From contig NZ_BMFY01000002.1 of NCBI RefSeq assembly GCF_014639315.1, positions 124,001 to 188,000 on the forward strand: 64,000 nucleotides of DNA, in the 5' to 3' direction. A program made the translations under genes and the position numbers. Shown here in pieces: positions 43,786 through 51,910 of this stretch. Origin of the DNA: Sediminivirga luteola (GTDB taxonomy: Bacteria; Actinomycetota; Actinomycetes; Actinomycetales; Brevibacteriaceae). The notes beneath the pieces are model-generated. The model saw only the letters and a program-made list of their open reading frames with translations. It did no database searches and had not been told where the DNA came from. Within the stretch, counting starts at the first letter, position 1; the number at the start of each line of letters is the position of its first letter.

Positions 43786-44670
43786 TCACTTCCGACCCAA
43801 CAGGTTCAGCAGCCATAGCGCCAGTCCGGTGAGCACCAGCAGAATGCTGGCCAGGGCGGAACCGTATCCCCAGTTGAGCGTGGTACCGACCTGGGAGCCA
43901 ATCAGTTCACCGATCATCATTTCCCGCGGGGATCCGAGGATCGCCGGGATGATGTAGTAGCCCAGGGTCGTCACGAAGACGATGGTGACGCCGGCGACGA
44001 TGCCCGGTTTGAGCATCGGCAGTTTCACATGAATCCACCGATGGACAGGACCGGAGCCGAGCGTGGCAGCCGCTCGTTCGAGGTTGTCATCGGTGCGCCG
44101 CATGACGTCGGCGATTGCCAGCACCATGAACGGCACGCCGTACTGGACCATGCCGACCACCACGCCGAAGGGACTGTTCACCAGTCTCAAGCCGTCCGTG
44201 TCGATACCCAGCCACTGAAGCGCTAGTTGCACCGGCCCGCCGTGTCCCAGGATAGAGAGCCAGGCGTAGGCGCGGACGATGACGCTGAAGAACAGCGAAG
44301 CTGCGATGGCCCCGTAAAGGACGTTGGCGATCGGGCGAGGCGCCCGGCGCGCTATGGCAGCGTACGGCAGCCCGATCAGGAGTGAGATCGCCGTAACGGT
44401 GAACGCGATGGCGAAGCTCCTGATCAATACCGCACGCACCAGGTCGGACTGGAACGCCTGGACGTACCAGTGCAACCCACCCGGTTCACTCGTGAAGCTC
44501 AAGGAGAGCATCACCAGGGTGGGGATCACGAAGACCGGGACCATGAGCGCCAGCGCCGGGACGTACAGCAGGGCTGGCGACGCCCACCAGGCGCCCTGAC
44601 GGTGACGCCAGGGCACCCGGTGGTTCTCCTGCGAGGTCGTGGGCGGCGCGGGAGTCATCGTGGCAGTCAC
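43786..44670 (-). CDS. PotB-like ABC transporter permease
   Basis: A 294-residue permease with six helices and EAA-loop sequence LERAAATLGSGPVHRWIHVKLP (key residues RAAATLGS). I place the start at GTG 44670, which overlaps the stop of the binding-protein gene as GTGA; an ATG 12 bases further in is also possible. A longer frame to 44727 lies inside the binding-protein gene and is rejected. Confidence 0.88.
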   Translation of the reverse strand: MTATMTPAPPTTSQENHRVPWRHRQGAWWASPALLYVPALALMVPVFVIPTLVMLSLSFTSEPGGLHWYVQAFQSDLVRAVLIRSFAIAFTVTAISLLIGLPYAAIARRAPRPIANVLYGAIAASLFFSVIVRAYAWLSILGHGGPVQLALQWLGIDTDGLRLVNSPFGVVVGMVQYGVPFMVLAIADVMRRTDDNLERAAATLGSGPVHRWIHVKLPMLKPGIVAGVTIVFVTTLGYYIIPAILGSPREMMIGELIGSQVGTTLNWGYGSALASILLVLTGLALWLLNLLGRK

Positions 44671-45743
44671 TGCCCGGCCCACTCCTGCCAACGCTGGGTG
44701 ACCTCGTCGTAGTTCTCGCCCCACCATTCGTGGTCGATTGCGCCTACGGCCTGTTCGAGGTTCTCCGGATAGACGTTGTAATACGGCTTTTCCTCATCCG
44801 GTATGAGATCGAAAGCGCTCTGGAGGCCCGGACTGTATCCGGTGGTCTGTGCCATCTGGGCATTCGGTTCCGGTTCCATGTATACGCCCAGGAACTCCAT
44901 GCTCTCGTTCAGGTGCGGGGCGTTGTGGGGCACCACCCGGCCCCCCGCGTCCTGAAGGTTCTCGTTCCACTCATTGGTCACCGGAACCCCGTCCTTCTCC
45001 AGCACGGTGATCCGGTTGTTCCAGGCATAGGCGAAGGGTGCTTCGCCCGTCGTCATCATCTGTTGCAGTTCCGCGCCGGAGTTCCAGAAGACGAGATCGT
45101 CTCGCACGCTGTCGAGCTTCTCGAAGGCACGGTCCACATCGAGGGGGTAGAGCTCCTCGAAGGGCACCCCATCACCGAGGAGCGCGACTTCAAGCATGCC
45201 GTAGGGCCAGTTGTAGACCGCCCTGGCACCCGGGATCGCCTCCGTGTCGAAGAACTCCTCCCATGTGGTCGGGTGCGGACCGTCGTGATCGGTGCGGTAT
45301 GCGATGGTGAACGAATACGACGACGTCGGCACCCGGTACTCCAGGTTCCGGTCTTCAAGCTCCATCCCGGGGATCGGAATGACATCCGCATCGTCGTACT
45401 GCACGATGTCCCGGTCGATCGGTGCCCACCAGTCAGGGTTCTGCTCGTTGAACCAGCCCTCGGTGTCGACGATGTCCCAGGTGACCTGGTCCTGCTGTAT
45501 CTGGGCGGCGTACTGGCCGTAGTCGACCGGATTGACCAGCTGCACCGGTATGCCGGTGCGGTCGGTAAACGGCTCGGCGACGGACTGGGCGATGCCTTCC
45601 TCGGTTGTCCCGCCCCAGGTCACCACCGTCAGGCTCACATCCGAGTCCGTCCCGGCGGACCCGCCCGCGCAGCCGAAGAGCAACGTGCTGGCTGCAGCGG
45701 CCGCCAGCACGCTCATCGCTGTCCTCTGTGTGGTCTTTGGCAT
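44667..45743 (-). CDS. PotD-like ABC transporter substrate-binding lipoprotein
   Basis: A 358-residue extracellular binding protein of the spermidine/putrescine-type fold. Lipobox is LFGC (Cys about residue 25). Core motifs are VVTWGGTTEEGI, WDIVDTEGW and a C-terminal EWWGENYDEVTQRWQEW segment. The WGG start of the mature domain and the ABC class suggest a small organic cation or carboxylate. The first transporter gene, 51 bp after the decarboxylase-like gene. Confidence 0.88.
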   Translation of the reverse strand: MPKTTQRTAMSVLAAAAASTLLFGCAGGSAGTDSDVSLTVVTWGGTTEEGIAQSVAEPFTDRTGIPVQLVNPVDYGQYAAQIQQDQVTWDIVDTEGWFNEQNPDWWAPIDRDIVQYDDADVIPIPGMELEDRNLEYRVPTSSYSFTIAYRTDHDGPHPTTWEEFFDTEAIPGARAVYNWPYGMLEVALLGDGVPFEELYPLDVDRAFEKLDSVRDDLVFWNSGAELQQMMTTGEAPFAYAWNNRITVLEKDGVPVTNEWNENLQDAGGRVVPHNAPHLNESMEFLGVYMEPEPNAQMAQTTGYSPGLQSAFDLIPDEEKPYYNVYPENLEQAVGAIDHEWWGENYDEVTQRWQEWAGQ

Positions 45744-45794
45744 GTTCCTCTCCCAACTCCCCCCGGCAGTACCGAAATCTCCGGCCGGCCTTCG

Positions 45795-46208
45795 TTAGTT
45801 CGCGGCCTCCGTTTGGAACTCCGCGATGACCTCGCGCATGACTTTGAGCGCGCTGACTCCGGCGGGCACGCCGCCGTAAACCGTGAGCTGCTTCAGCACA
45901 GCCAGCAGCTCCTCGGGAGTGATACCGTTCCTGAGCGCACCGCGGGTATGGATCCGGAACTCCGCCATACGTCCCAGCGCACCCGTGACAGCGAGTACCA
46001 GCAGGCTCCGTTCGCGCAACGGGAGCGTCTGGTCCGTCCAGATCTCCCCCCAGCAGTAGTTCGTCATGAACGGCTGGAACGCTTCTGTCAGCGCGTCTGA
46101 AGAGGCCAATGCAGCGTCGACGTATTCGTCGCCGAGCACCTGCCGCCGCACTCTCATACCCGCTTCGACCAGCGGCCGTTCGACTGATCCCTCAGTTGAT
46201 GTGCTCAT
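45795..46208 (-). CDS. Carboxymuconolactone decarboxylase-like protein
   Basis: A 137-residue all-helical CMD-family protein similar in size to PcaC. It retains the PcaC-like blocks WGEIWTD and LPLRERSLLVLAVTGALG, and RIHTRGALRNGITPEELLAVLKQ (key residues R-H-G-A-G-T-E-E). It has no CxxC redox pair, so it is not an AhpD-type peroxidase. In the beta-ketoadipate pathway PcaC decarboxylates a lactone. The ATG at 46208 overlaps the hydrolase gene by 17 bp, the same order as in the fused PcaL protein. Confidence 0.85.
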   Translation of the reverse strand: MSTSTEGSVERPLVEAGMRVRRQVLGDEYVDAALASSDALTEAFQPFMTNYCWGEIWTDQTLPLRERSLLVLAVTGALGRMAEFRIHTRGALRNGITPEELLAVLKQLTVYGGVPAGVSALKVMREVIAEFQTEAAN

Positions 46209-46968
46209 AGATGACCTCGGCAATCCTCTCTGGTGCTTCCTGCAGCACGCTGTGTTTGGCTCCGTCGATGATCACGCTCCGGCCCTGCTGCACAGTGGCC
46301 GCGATGCGCTCGGACATATGCGGCGGCGACCCGACGTCTCCGCTCCCGGTGACCGCCAAGGTGGGCGCGGAGATCCGATGCAGCTCCGCAGCCAGATCAG
46401 TGGTGGCCAGAACCCTGTACGCCGCCGCGTAGCTGACCGGGTCGAGTTCCTTCATCCGGGACAGCACCTGGTCATGGACCCCTGGATGAGCGGCGACGTA
46501 TTCGGGTGTGAACCACCGTTCGACGCTCTCCTTGGCGACCTCGTACGGCCCCAGCCGTTCGATCCGGTCCAGCCGGGCGAGCACACGTTCCTTCTCCTCT
46601 TCGGTGCGCCCCGCAATCGAGCCGGCGACGACCAACCGGCGGACCCGCTCCGGGTGTTCAATGGCGATTGCCTGCGCGATCAGACCGCCCAGGGAGAACC
46701 CCACTGTGTCCGCAGCCTTGATCCCTAGCGCGTCCAGGATCGCGAGATGGTCGGCGACGAAGTCGTCGATGCTCCATGGCGGAGGCGGATGAGGTGATCG
46801 GCCGTGCCCGCGCAGGTCGTACGAGACGATGGGACGATCCGGAGGCAGCGCCGGGAGGACTCCGGCCCAGACATCCGCGCTCGAGCTCACCCCGTGAATG
46901 AGGACGATCGGCACGCCCTCCCCCAGCACCTGACGGACATGGACGTTGTGCCGTACTTCAGGCCGCAT
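46192..46968 (-). CDS. Alpha/beta hydrolase (enol-lactone hydrolase-like)
   Basis: A 258-residue alpha/beta hydrolase. The nucleophile is S92 in VGFSLGGL, the acid is in GSGDVGSP and the catalytic His in GAKHSVLQEAP. The oxyanion motif IHGVSSS and LRGHGRS resemble PcaD, RutD and related C-O/C-C hydrolases. Its start overlaps the monooxygenase gene by 11 bp, and its stop lies inside the next gene. It may open a lactone or ester produced by the luciferase-like monooxygenase. Confidence 0.9.
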   Translation of the reverse strand: MRPEVRHNVHVRQVLGEGVPIVLIHGVSSSADVWAGVLPALPPDRPIVSYDLRGHGRSPHPPPPWSIDDFVADHLAILDALGIKAADTVGFSLGGLIAQAIAIEHPERVRRLVVAGSIAGRTEEEKERVLARLDRIERLGPYEVAKESVERWFTPEYVAAHPGVHDQVLSRMKELDPVSYAAAYRVLATTDLAAELHRISAPTLAVTGSGDVGSPPHMSERIAATVQQGRSVIIDGAKHSVLQEAPERIAEVIYEHIN

Positions 46969-48016
46969 CGCTGTACTCGTTCCGGTACCGCGGGATCACG
47001 TCCTCGCCGAAGCGCCGCACCGACTCCAGGCTCGCCGCGTGTGGCAAACCGTCCATCACCTTGTACAGATAGACATCGGTGCCGGTCTCTTCGTATTCGC
47101 GCAGTCGCGGCAGAATCTCTTCAACTGTTCCGAACATCTGGTTCCGCTTGATCAGTTCGCGGTCGGATTTCTCCGGAGCACCGTGCACTCGGGGATCGCG
47201 GAAAGCGACCCAGCCGTTCTTGACTTCGCCGTCGGTGGCGAAGAGGTTGTCGAAGTAACCCGAATCGTGGATATACGCGTCGACCGCCACATCTACCGCT
47301 GCGGCGGAAGCCGCGGCGAACGTGCTGCGAAGCACCATCATCTGGGGTTCGAACGCGCTGTCCGACTCGCGGAGCGCCACCAGTCTGCGTTCCTGCAGAG
47401 AGCGCACCTCCTCGATCCCCTGACCGAGCGGATTCACCATGAGGTGCGCTCTGTTCTCCACAGCCATGCGGAATCCGTCGGGGTGCCGTGCGGCGATCCA
47501 CAGCGGGGGTCCCTCCGGCGTCCGCGGCCGCGGCGTCGATGTGGTCTCGGGGAACTTCCACATGGTCCCGTCATGGGCATAGTCTCCCCGCCAGAGACCG
47601 CGCAGGGCCGGAACGAGTTCCCCGAGCTGTTCGCGTGCGACTTCCGGGGGAATTCCGCCAGCCATGCGGCTGAACTCGTAGGGATATGCGCCGCGGCCCA
47701 GCCCGAGTTCAAGCCGGCCCCCGGAGATGAGGTCGAAGAGCGCTGCCTCTCCGGCGAGCCGGACCGGGTGCCAGTACGGCGCGCAGAGTACTGCGGTGCC
47801 CAGACGTACGTGCCGGGTGTGCTGGGACAGATAGGTCAGCAGGGTGAACGGCCCTGGCGCGATGGTCATCTCGTGCCCGTGATGTTCGCCGACGAAGATC
47901 ATCTCGAACCCGCAGTCCTCGGCAGTCTGCACGATTTCTAGGATCTGAGCGAGGTTCTCCTCCATCGAGAGCTCCGGTGTCGTCCTGCCGAGATCGACCA
48001 TGAGCGCAAATCTCAT
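46958..48016 (-). CDS. Luciferase-like flavin-dependent monooxygenase
   Basis: A 352-residue LLM-class TIM-barrel protein. Family marks are the ALMVDLGRTTPE start, the FVGEHHGHE loop, RHVRLGTAVL, LFDLISGGRLELGLGRGAY and GTVEEILPRLREYEETGTD (partial landmarks). These enzymes use reduced FMN from a separate reductase to insert or transfer oxygen. ATG at 48016 follows AAAGGAA; a longer frame upstream lacks support. A flavin reductase gene lies upstream in the same operon, forming a two-component monooxygenase. Confidence 0.9.
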   Translation of the reverse strand: MRFALMVDLGRTTPELSMEENLAQILEIVQTAEDCGFEMIFVGEHHGHEMTIAPGPFTLLTYLSQHTRHVRLGTAVLCAPYWHPVRLAGEAALFDLISGGRLELGLGRGAYPYEFSRMAGGIPPEVAREQLGELVPALRGLWRGDYAHDGTMWKFPETTSTPRPRTPEGPPLWIAARHPDGFRMAVENRAHLMVNPLGQGIEEVRSLQERRLVALRESDSAFEPQMMVLRSTFAAASAAAVDVAVDAYIHDSGYFDNLFATDGEVKNGWVAFRDPRVHGAPEKSDRELIKRNQMFGTVEEILPRLREYEETGTDVYLYKVMDGLPHAASLESVRRFGEDVIPRYRNEYSDAA

Positions 48017-48119
48017 CGCTTGGTTCCTTTCTTCGCGAGTCGCCTCGCCTCGTCTTCTCGCCCGCAAAGCGCGTACGAGCGGATCCGTGATTTTCTGCAG
48101 CTACGCTCGATGCAGCCTG

Positions 48120-49088
48120 CTATGCGTGGGCGCTGGGTTCACCCCGGTTGACTCCGCTGATCGTCGCCACTGCGCCATGGCGCTGCGTGCCGGCGTAGAT
48201 GCCGAAACGGGACTCGTTCCGCTCATCCAGGTAGCGCCGGACGACTGCTCGTTCTGGACGGCCGGCGACGGCGGAGACGTCGAACACAGCCGGGTCCACG
48301 GCCCGCACACGCGGGTCGCCAAGAACGGCATCCTCTGCCGTCCCGCGATAAATGAGGGAGAGTCGTCCGTCGGACGTCTCATAAAGGGAGTAAAGGAAGT
48401 CGATGCTGACCGGCACGCCGAGCGCTTCCTCGGCCGCTGCGCTCAGTCGGTCCTCCGAAAGGGCGCTGGAGTCCATCACGGTCGAGGGCAGACCGTAGAC
48501 GTCCGGCTGCTCTTCCCTCAGCAATAGTGCGCCAGCAGGTGTCTCCACGACCCAGCCCACTCGGACGCCGCTGGCGTCGTGGGCCAGGCCCCTGGCCAAT
48601 TCCTCTTCCGCGCGGAACGACTGGAACTGGCTCTGATAGAAGCCCAGCGGTCTCGCGTCCTGGACAGCGCAGTCGTACACCCTGCCGATGACCACCAGGT
48701 GGTCTCCGGCATCGACGATCTGGTGCGTCTCGCAGGCCAGCCAGGTGCCGACTTCGTCCAGCAGAGGAGCCCCGGTGCGGGTTTCGGTCACCGGCACGCC
48801 GGCGAACCTATCGACACCGCGAGTGGCGAATGCTTTGGCGAGCGCCTGGTTCTCTGAGCCAAGGATGTGAACGTTGTATCCCTCGGCGGCGGAGAACGCC
48901 TCGCAACTGGAGGAAGACTTCCCCACGCAAAACAACACAAGCGGCGGATCGAGGGATACCGAAGTGAAGGAGTTTGCCGTGATCCCCCGCAGCTCACCCG
49001 TCGCGTCTCTGGTGGTGATGATCGTGACCCCTGTGAGGAAGGAGCCGAGGACCCTTCTGAACGTAGCGCTGTCAATTTCTGTACTCAC
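48120..49088 (-). CDS. Flavin reductase with C-terminal Nudix-like domain
   Basis: A 322-residue fusion. The N-terminal part (about 1-155) is a RutF/HpaC-type flavin reductase (TFRRVLGSFLTGVTIITT, ITANSFTSVSLDPPLVLFCV, with DHLVVIGRV). The remainder (about 165-300) looks like a Nudix fold (VGWVVETPAGALLLREE, YGLPSTVM), but the Nudix box is degenerate: only AAAEEALGV remains, so hydrolysis is doubtful. It supplies reduced flavin to the monooxygenase. GTG at 49088 gives the normal MSTEID-like start; ATG at 49100 is the alternative. Confidence 0.82.
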   Translation of the reverse strand: MSTEIDSATFRRVLGSFLTGVTIITTRDATGELRGITANSFTSVSLDPPLVLFCVGKSSSSCEAFSAAEGYNVHILGSENQALAKAFATRGVDRFAGVPVTETRTGAPLLDEVGTWLACETHQIVDAGDHLVVIGRVYDCAVQDARPLGFYQSQFQSFRAEEELARGLAHDASGVRVGWVVETPAGALLLREEQPDVYGLPSTVMDSSALSEDRLSAAAEEALGVPVSIDFLYSLYETSDGRLSLIYRGTAEDAVLGDPRVRAVDPAVFDVSAVAGRPERAVVRRYLDERNESRFGIYAGTQRHGAVATISGVNRGEPSAHA

Positions 49089-49164
49089 GGGACGACGCAT
49101 CCTCTCTGCCGCATGCCAGTGACATGCTCCGTCAATGTGGCCTATGACACATTCCGCTGTCGGT

Positions 49165-49184
49165 TGTCAGACAGGCTACTGTCT
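49165..49184. promoter_or_regulatory. Candidate GntR/FCD operator
   Basis: In the divergent region two overlapping inverted repeats occur: TGTCAGACA (49165-49173), close to the TNGTNNNACNA pattern of FadR-type regulators, and AGACAG-GCTA-CTGTCT (49169-49184). A TAGGAT box at 49211-49216 lies six bases before the regulator's ATG. Confidence 0.45.
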
Positions 49185-49222
49185 ATTAGCAGTCAGCACA
49201 ATAGGTACGTTAGGATTCGACC

Positions 49223-49909
49223 ATGGCTTCTCTGCCCTCTCCTCTCCCGGAATCACCGATCCTGCGAGCACCGGCGCTCATCCGCGATCAGGTGGCGGAC
49301 TACCTGCGGGATACCATCACAAGCCTTCAGCTGCCGGCCGGCGCCCCTCTGGTAGAACGGGAGATCTGCGCGGTCACCACTGCGAGCCGGGCCACCGTTC
49401 GTGAGGCTCTACGGCAGCTGCAGAGCGAAGGGCTCGTCGAATCCGAGCCTGGTAGAGGGACATTCGTGAAGACCTTCACCCGCAAGGAGGTGGAGGACAT
49501 GTACGCGATCCGCGCGCAACTCGAAGGTCTTGCCTGCCGGCTCTTCGTCCGAAACAGGAGCACGGAACAACTTGAGGCTCTGCGGGAAGCCGTCGAAGCG
49601 ATGGCACACGCCGTCGACGATCCGACGCTGATGCTGAAGGAGAAGACCCGGTTCTACGCGGTGCTCTTCGCAGGAGCCGGCAACAGCGAGCTCACGCGTA
49701 TTCTTCAGGGACTCCGGCGGCGGATCACCCTCGTGCAGGCGAACTCTCTCGCGGTCCCCGGCCGCCCCGCGCAGTCCCTCGCGGAGATCCAAGGAATCGT
49801 CGCCGCAATCGAGGACGGCGATGGCCCTCGAGCCGAAAAACTGTGCGTCGAACACATCCAGGCAGCGGCCACCACGCTGCTGAGCTCACCGGAAGCACGC
49901 TTCCTCTAA
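49223..49909 (+). CDS. GntR-family transcriptional regulator with FCD domain
   Basis: A 228-residue regulator. The GntR winged helix (about 18-85) has LIRDQVADYLRDTI and TASRATVREALRQLQSEGLV (key residues RATVREAL). The C-terminal FCD helical bundle (about 92-215) includes MYAIRAQLEGLACRL and EHIQAA, a likely metal/ligand pocket. It diverges from the monooxygenase operon and probably represses it until a pathway intermediate binds. The ATG is 6 nt after TAGGAT, so the mRNA may be leaderless, though AGGA could serve as a ribosome site. Confidence 0.88.
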   Translation: MASLPSPLPESPILRAPALIRDQVADYLRDTITSLQLPAGAPLVEREICAVTTASRATVREALRQLQSEGLVESEPGRGTFVKTFTRKEVEDMYAIRAQLEGLACRLFVRNRSTEQLEALREAVEAMAHAVDDPTLMLKEKTRFYAVLFAGAGNSELTRILQGLRRRITLVQANSLAVPGRPAQSLAEIQGIVAAIEDGDGPRAEKLCVEHIQAAATTLLSSPEARFL

Positions 49910-50004
49910 CGCGAAATACAGAAGAGTGCCATGCCGACCGCGCCAGTCATCTCAGCGGCGTGGTGCTGCCGGTGGATGGCGGGTTCACCGCGTAGGGACG
50001 GGTC

Positions 50005-51429
50005 TCACGTCTGCCCGGCGGCTTCCGACTCGCTCCTCTCCGCGGCGAGCCGGGCGGCATCGCGCCGCTTCTCCACCCGACTCACCCACCAGGCGAACGC
50101 GAGCGCGAGCACGCCGAGCACCGCGATGGTCCAGCCGCCCAGCCCCGCCGCGCCGAAGAACAGACCGGTCAGCGGGTTGGCCCCGTCCACGAGCGAGGAG
50201 ATCTGGCTGGCGCCCTCCGGCAGTTCAAAGCCCGCGCCGGCGGCGATGGAGGTGAACTGCGCGGCGGTCGCGGTCGCGATGAACAGGCCCAGGCCGATGA
50301 CGATGGCGCCGCCGATCACCGAACGGACGATGTTGCCCCGGAAGATCGGCACCATGATCGCCACGATGAACGGGATGGTGGCGAGGTCCACCAGGGGGAG
50401 CACCGTATTGCCCATCGGCGCCAAGGCGATCGCCACGAGCACCGTCACGGGCACCAGCACCAGCGAGGTGGCCAGCACGGCGGGCTGTCCCACGGCAACG
50501 GCGGAATCCAGGCCGATGTAGAACTTGCGGCCGGGGAAGCGCTTCTTCACGAAGGCCTGGGCGGATTCCGAGATCGGGATCAGTCCCTCCATGAGCACCG
50601 AGACCATTCGCGGCAGCAGCAGCATCACGGCTGCCAGACTCACCGCGAGCGTGAGGATCGCGATGGAGTCCCCGCGCGGATCGTCGAAGCCGAATCCGAA
50701 GATCCCCAAGAGCAGCCCGAGCACGAACCCCAGGATGATTGCCTCGCCGAAGACGCCGAACCGCTTCTGAATCGCTGCGGGGTCGGCCTCCAGGCGGTTG
50801 AACCCCGGGATGCGGTCGAAGACCCAGTTCATCGGCGCGGCCAGCGCGATATAGGGCGCCGAGGTGCCGTGCGGGAAGGAGATCTCGGGGAAGCCGAAGT
50901 ACTTCTGCACCCAGGGTGCGGAGAGATCCGCGAGCGCGAGCACCACCACGATGTGAATCGCCGCGGCCGCCACGCCCAGCCAGAAGCTGTCGGTCACCGC
51001 GGCGACAAGCGCACCGACCAGTGCGAAGTGCCAGAAGTTCCACAGGTCGATGTTGAACGTGCGGGTCAGTCCGGTGGACAGCAGCACGATGTTGACCAGG
51101 AGGCCCAGCGGGATGATGACGGCGCCGATGGTGGAGCCGAAGGCGATTGCCGCAGATGACGGCCAGCCGACGTCGATGGTCCGCAGGTCCACACCGAGGT
51201 TCTGGACGATCCCCTCTGCGGCGGGACCGACCTGCTCGGCCATGAGCGTGATGATGAGGTTGATGCCGATGAAGCCGATGCCGATCAGCAGGCCGGCACG
51301 GATCGCCTGCGGGAGTCTCTGACCGAGGATGAGCCCGAAGACGGCGATGAGGAACGGAAGGGTGATCGCCGCGCCCAGATCGCTGAGGTAAGCGCTGACG
51401 GCGACCAGCACATCGGTGAAGACGTCCAT
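50005..51429 (-). CDS. PTS galactitol-type transporter subunit IIC
   Basis: A 474-residue multi-pass membrane protein of the galactitol EIIC (GatC) family with about 11-12 hydrophobic segments. Landmarks are FGLILGQRLPQAIRAGLLIGIGFIGINL (key residues GQRLPQAIRAG), VGWPSSAAIAFGS and NWVFDRIPGF. It transports a polyol or sugar while it is phosphorylated by IIB. The C-terminal tail is charged and cytoplasmic. It lies 51 bp after the IIB gene. The regulator and the phosphotransferase core genes are outside the window. Confidence 0.88.
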   Translation of the reverse strand: MDVFTDVLVAVSAYLSDLGAAITLPFLIAVFGLILGQRLPQAIRAGLLIGIGFIGINLIITLMAEQVGPAAEGIVQNLGVDLRTIDVGWPSSAAIAFGSTIGAVIIPLGLLVNIVLLSTGLTRTFNIDLWNFWHFALVGALVAAVTDSFWLGVAAAAIHIVVVLALADLSAPWVQKYFGFPEISFPHGTSAPYIALAAPMNWVFDRIPGFNRLEADPAAIQKRFGVFGEAIILGFVLGLLLGIFGFGFDDPRGDSIAILTLAVSLAAVMLLLPRMVSVLMEGLIPISESAQAFVKKRFPGRKFYIGLDSAVAVGQPAVLATSLVLVPVTVLVAIALAPMGNTVLPLVDLATIPFIVAIMVPIFRGNIVRSVIGGAIVIGLGLFIATATAAQFTSIAAGAGFELPEGASQISSLVDGANPLTGLFFGAAGLGGWTIAVLGVLALAFAWWVSRVEKRRDAARLAAERSESEAAGQT

Positions 51430-51480
51430 GGAGAGCTCCTTTGCCCGGGACGATGCGACCGAGACGCGGCCGCTAGAGCG

Positions 51481-51762
51481 TCAGTCGAACTGCGCCCTGA
51501 TCTGCTCGTAGACCCCGTCGACGCCCATGCCGGTCAGGAAGGGCATGCCCTGGATCACGGGAACGCCTACGGAGTCGGGAACGGTGGTGGTGCTGACGAC
51601 GAAATCTGCCGAGACGCCACCGCCCAGCAGATCCGCCACGGCCCCTTGCGAGATCGTCGCATCCAGGCCGTTCTCATCGAGGAAGGCGCGGATCTTCTGG
51701 CTGACGACGGTGGAGGTCGCCACACCGGTTCCGCAGATGACGAGGACATGCTTGCGAGCCAT
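51481..51762 (-). CDS. PTS galactitol/lactose-type subunit IIB
   Basis: A 93-residue cytoplasmic IIB protein. The phospho-cysteine is C10 in VLVICGTGVATST. It passes phosphate from IIA to the sugar bound at IIC. The ATG at 51762 follows AAGGGAG; the longer frame from 51810 lacks a site and does not resemble the family start. First gene of the minus-strand pair. Confidence 0.88.
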   Translation of the reverse strand: MARKHVLVICGTGVATSTVVSQKIRAFLDENGLDATISQGAVADLLGGGVSADFVVSTTTVPDSVGVPVIQGMPFLTGMGVDGVYEQIRAQFD

Positions 51763-51824
51763 CGATACTCCCTTGTATCGGACTGCAACGGTCTGACGTA
51801 GGCCGCGCATCAGTCGATGGCTGG

Positions 51825-51830
51825 ATTATA
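51825..51830 (-). promoter_or_regulatory. -10 box (TATAAT) for the IIB-IIC operon
   Basis: A perfect TATAAT on the minus strand lies about 63 bp upstream of the IIB start. The -35 region is poor (TGCACA at 17 bp). An imperfect inverted repeat TTCGCAC/GTGTGAA lies upstream at about 51859-51876 between the divergent genes and could be an operator. Confidence 0.45.
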
Positions 51831-51910
51831 CTCCGTTAAGTGACATGTGTGCACTACATTCGCACATTCGTGTGAACGTGGCCGCTATATGGCCAGGCAA
51901 GGAGTCTGCG

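Noticed and set aside
45795-49088. Rut pyrimidine-degradation operon
   Set aside because: A luciferase-like protein, RutF-like reductase and RutD-like hydrolase are present, but RutB, RutC and the RutG permease are absent, the nitroreductase is 25 kb away, and a PotDBCA transporter and CMD protein do not belong to that pathway.
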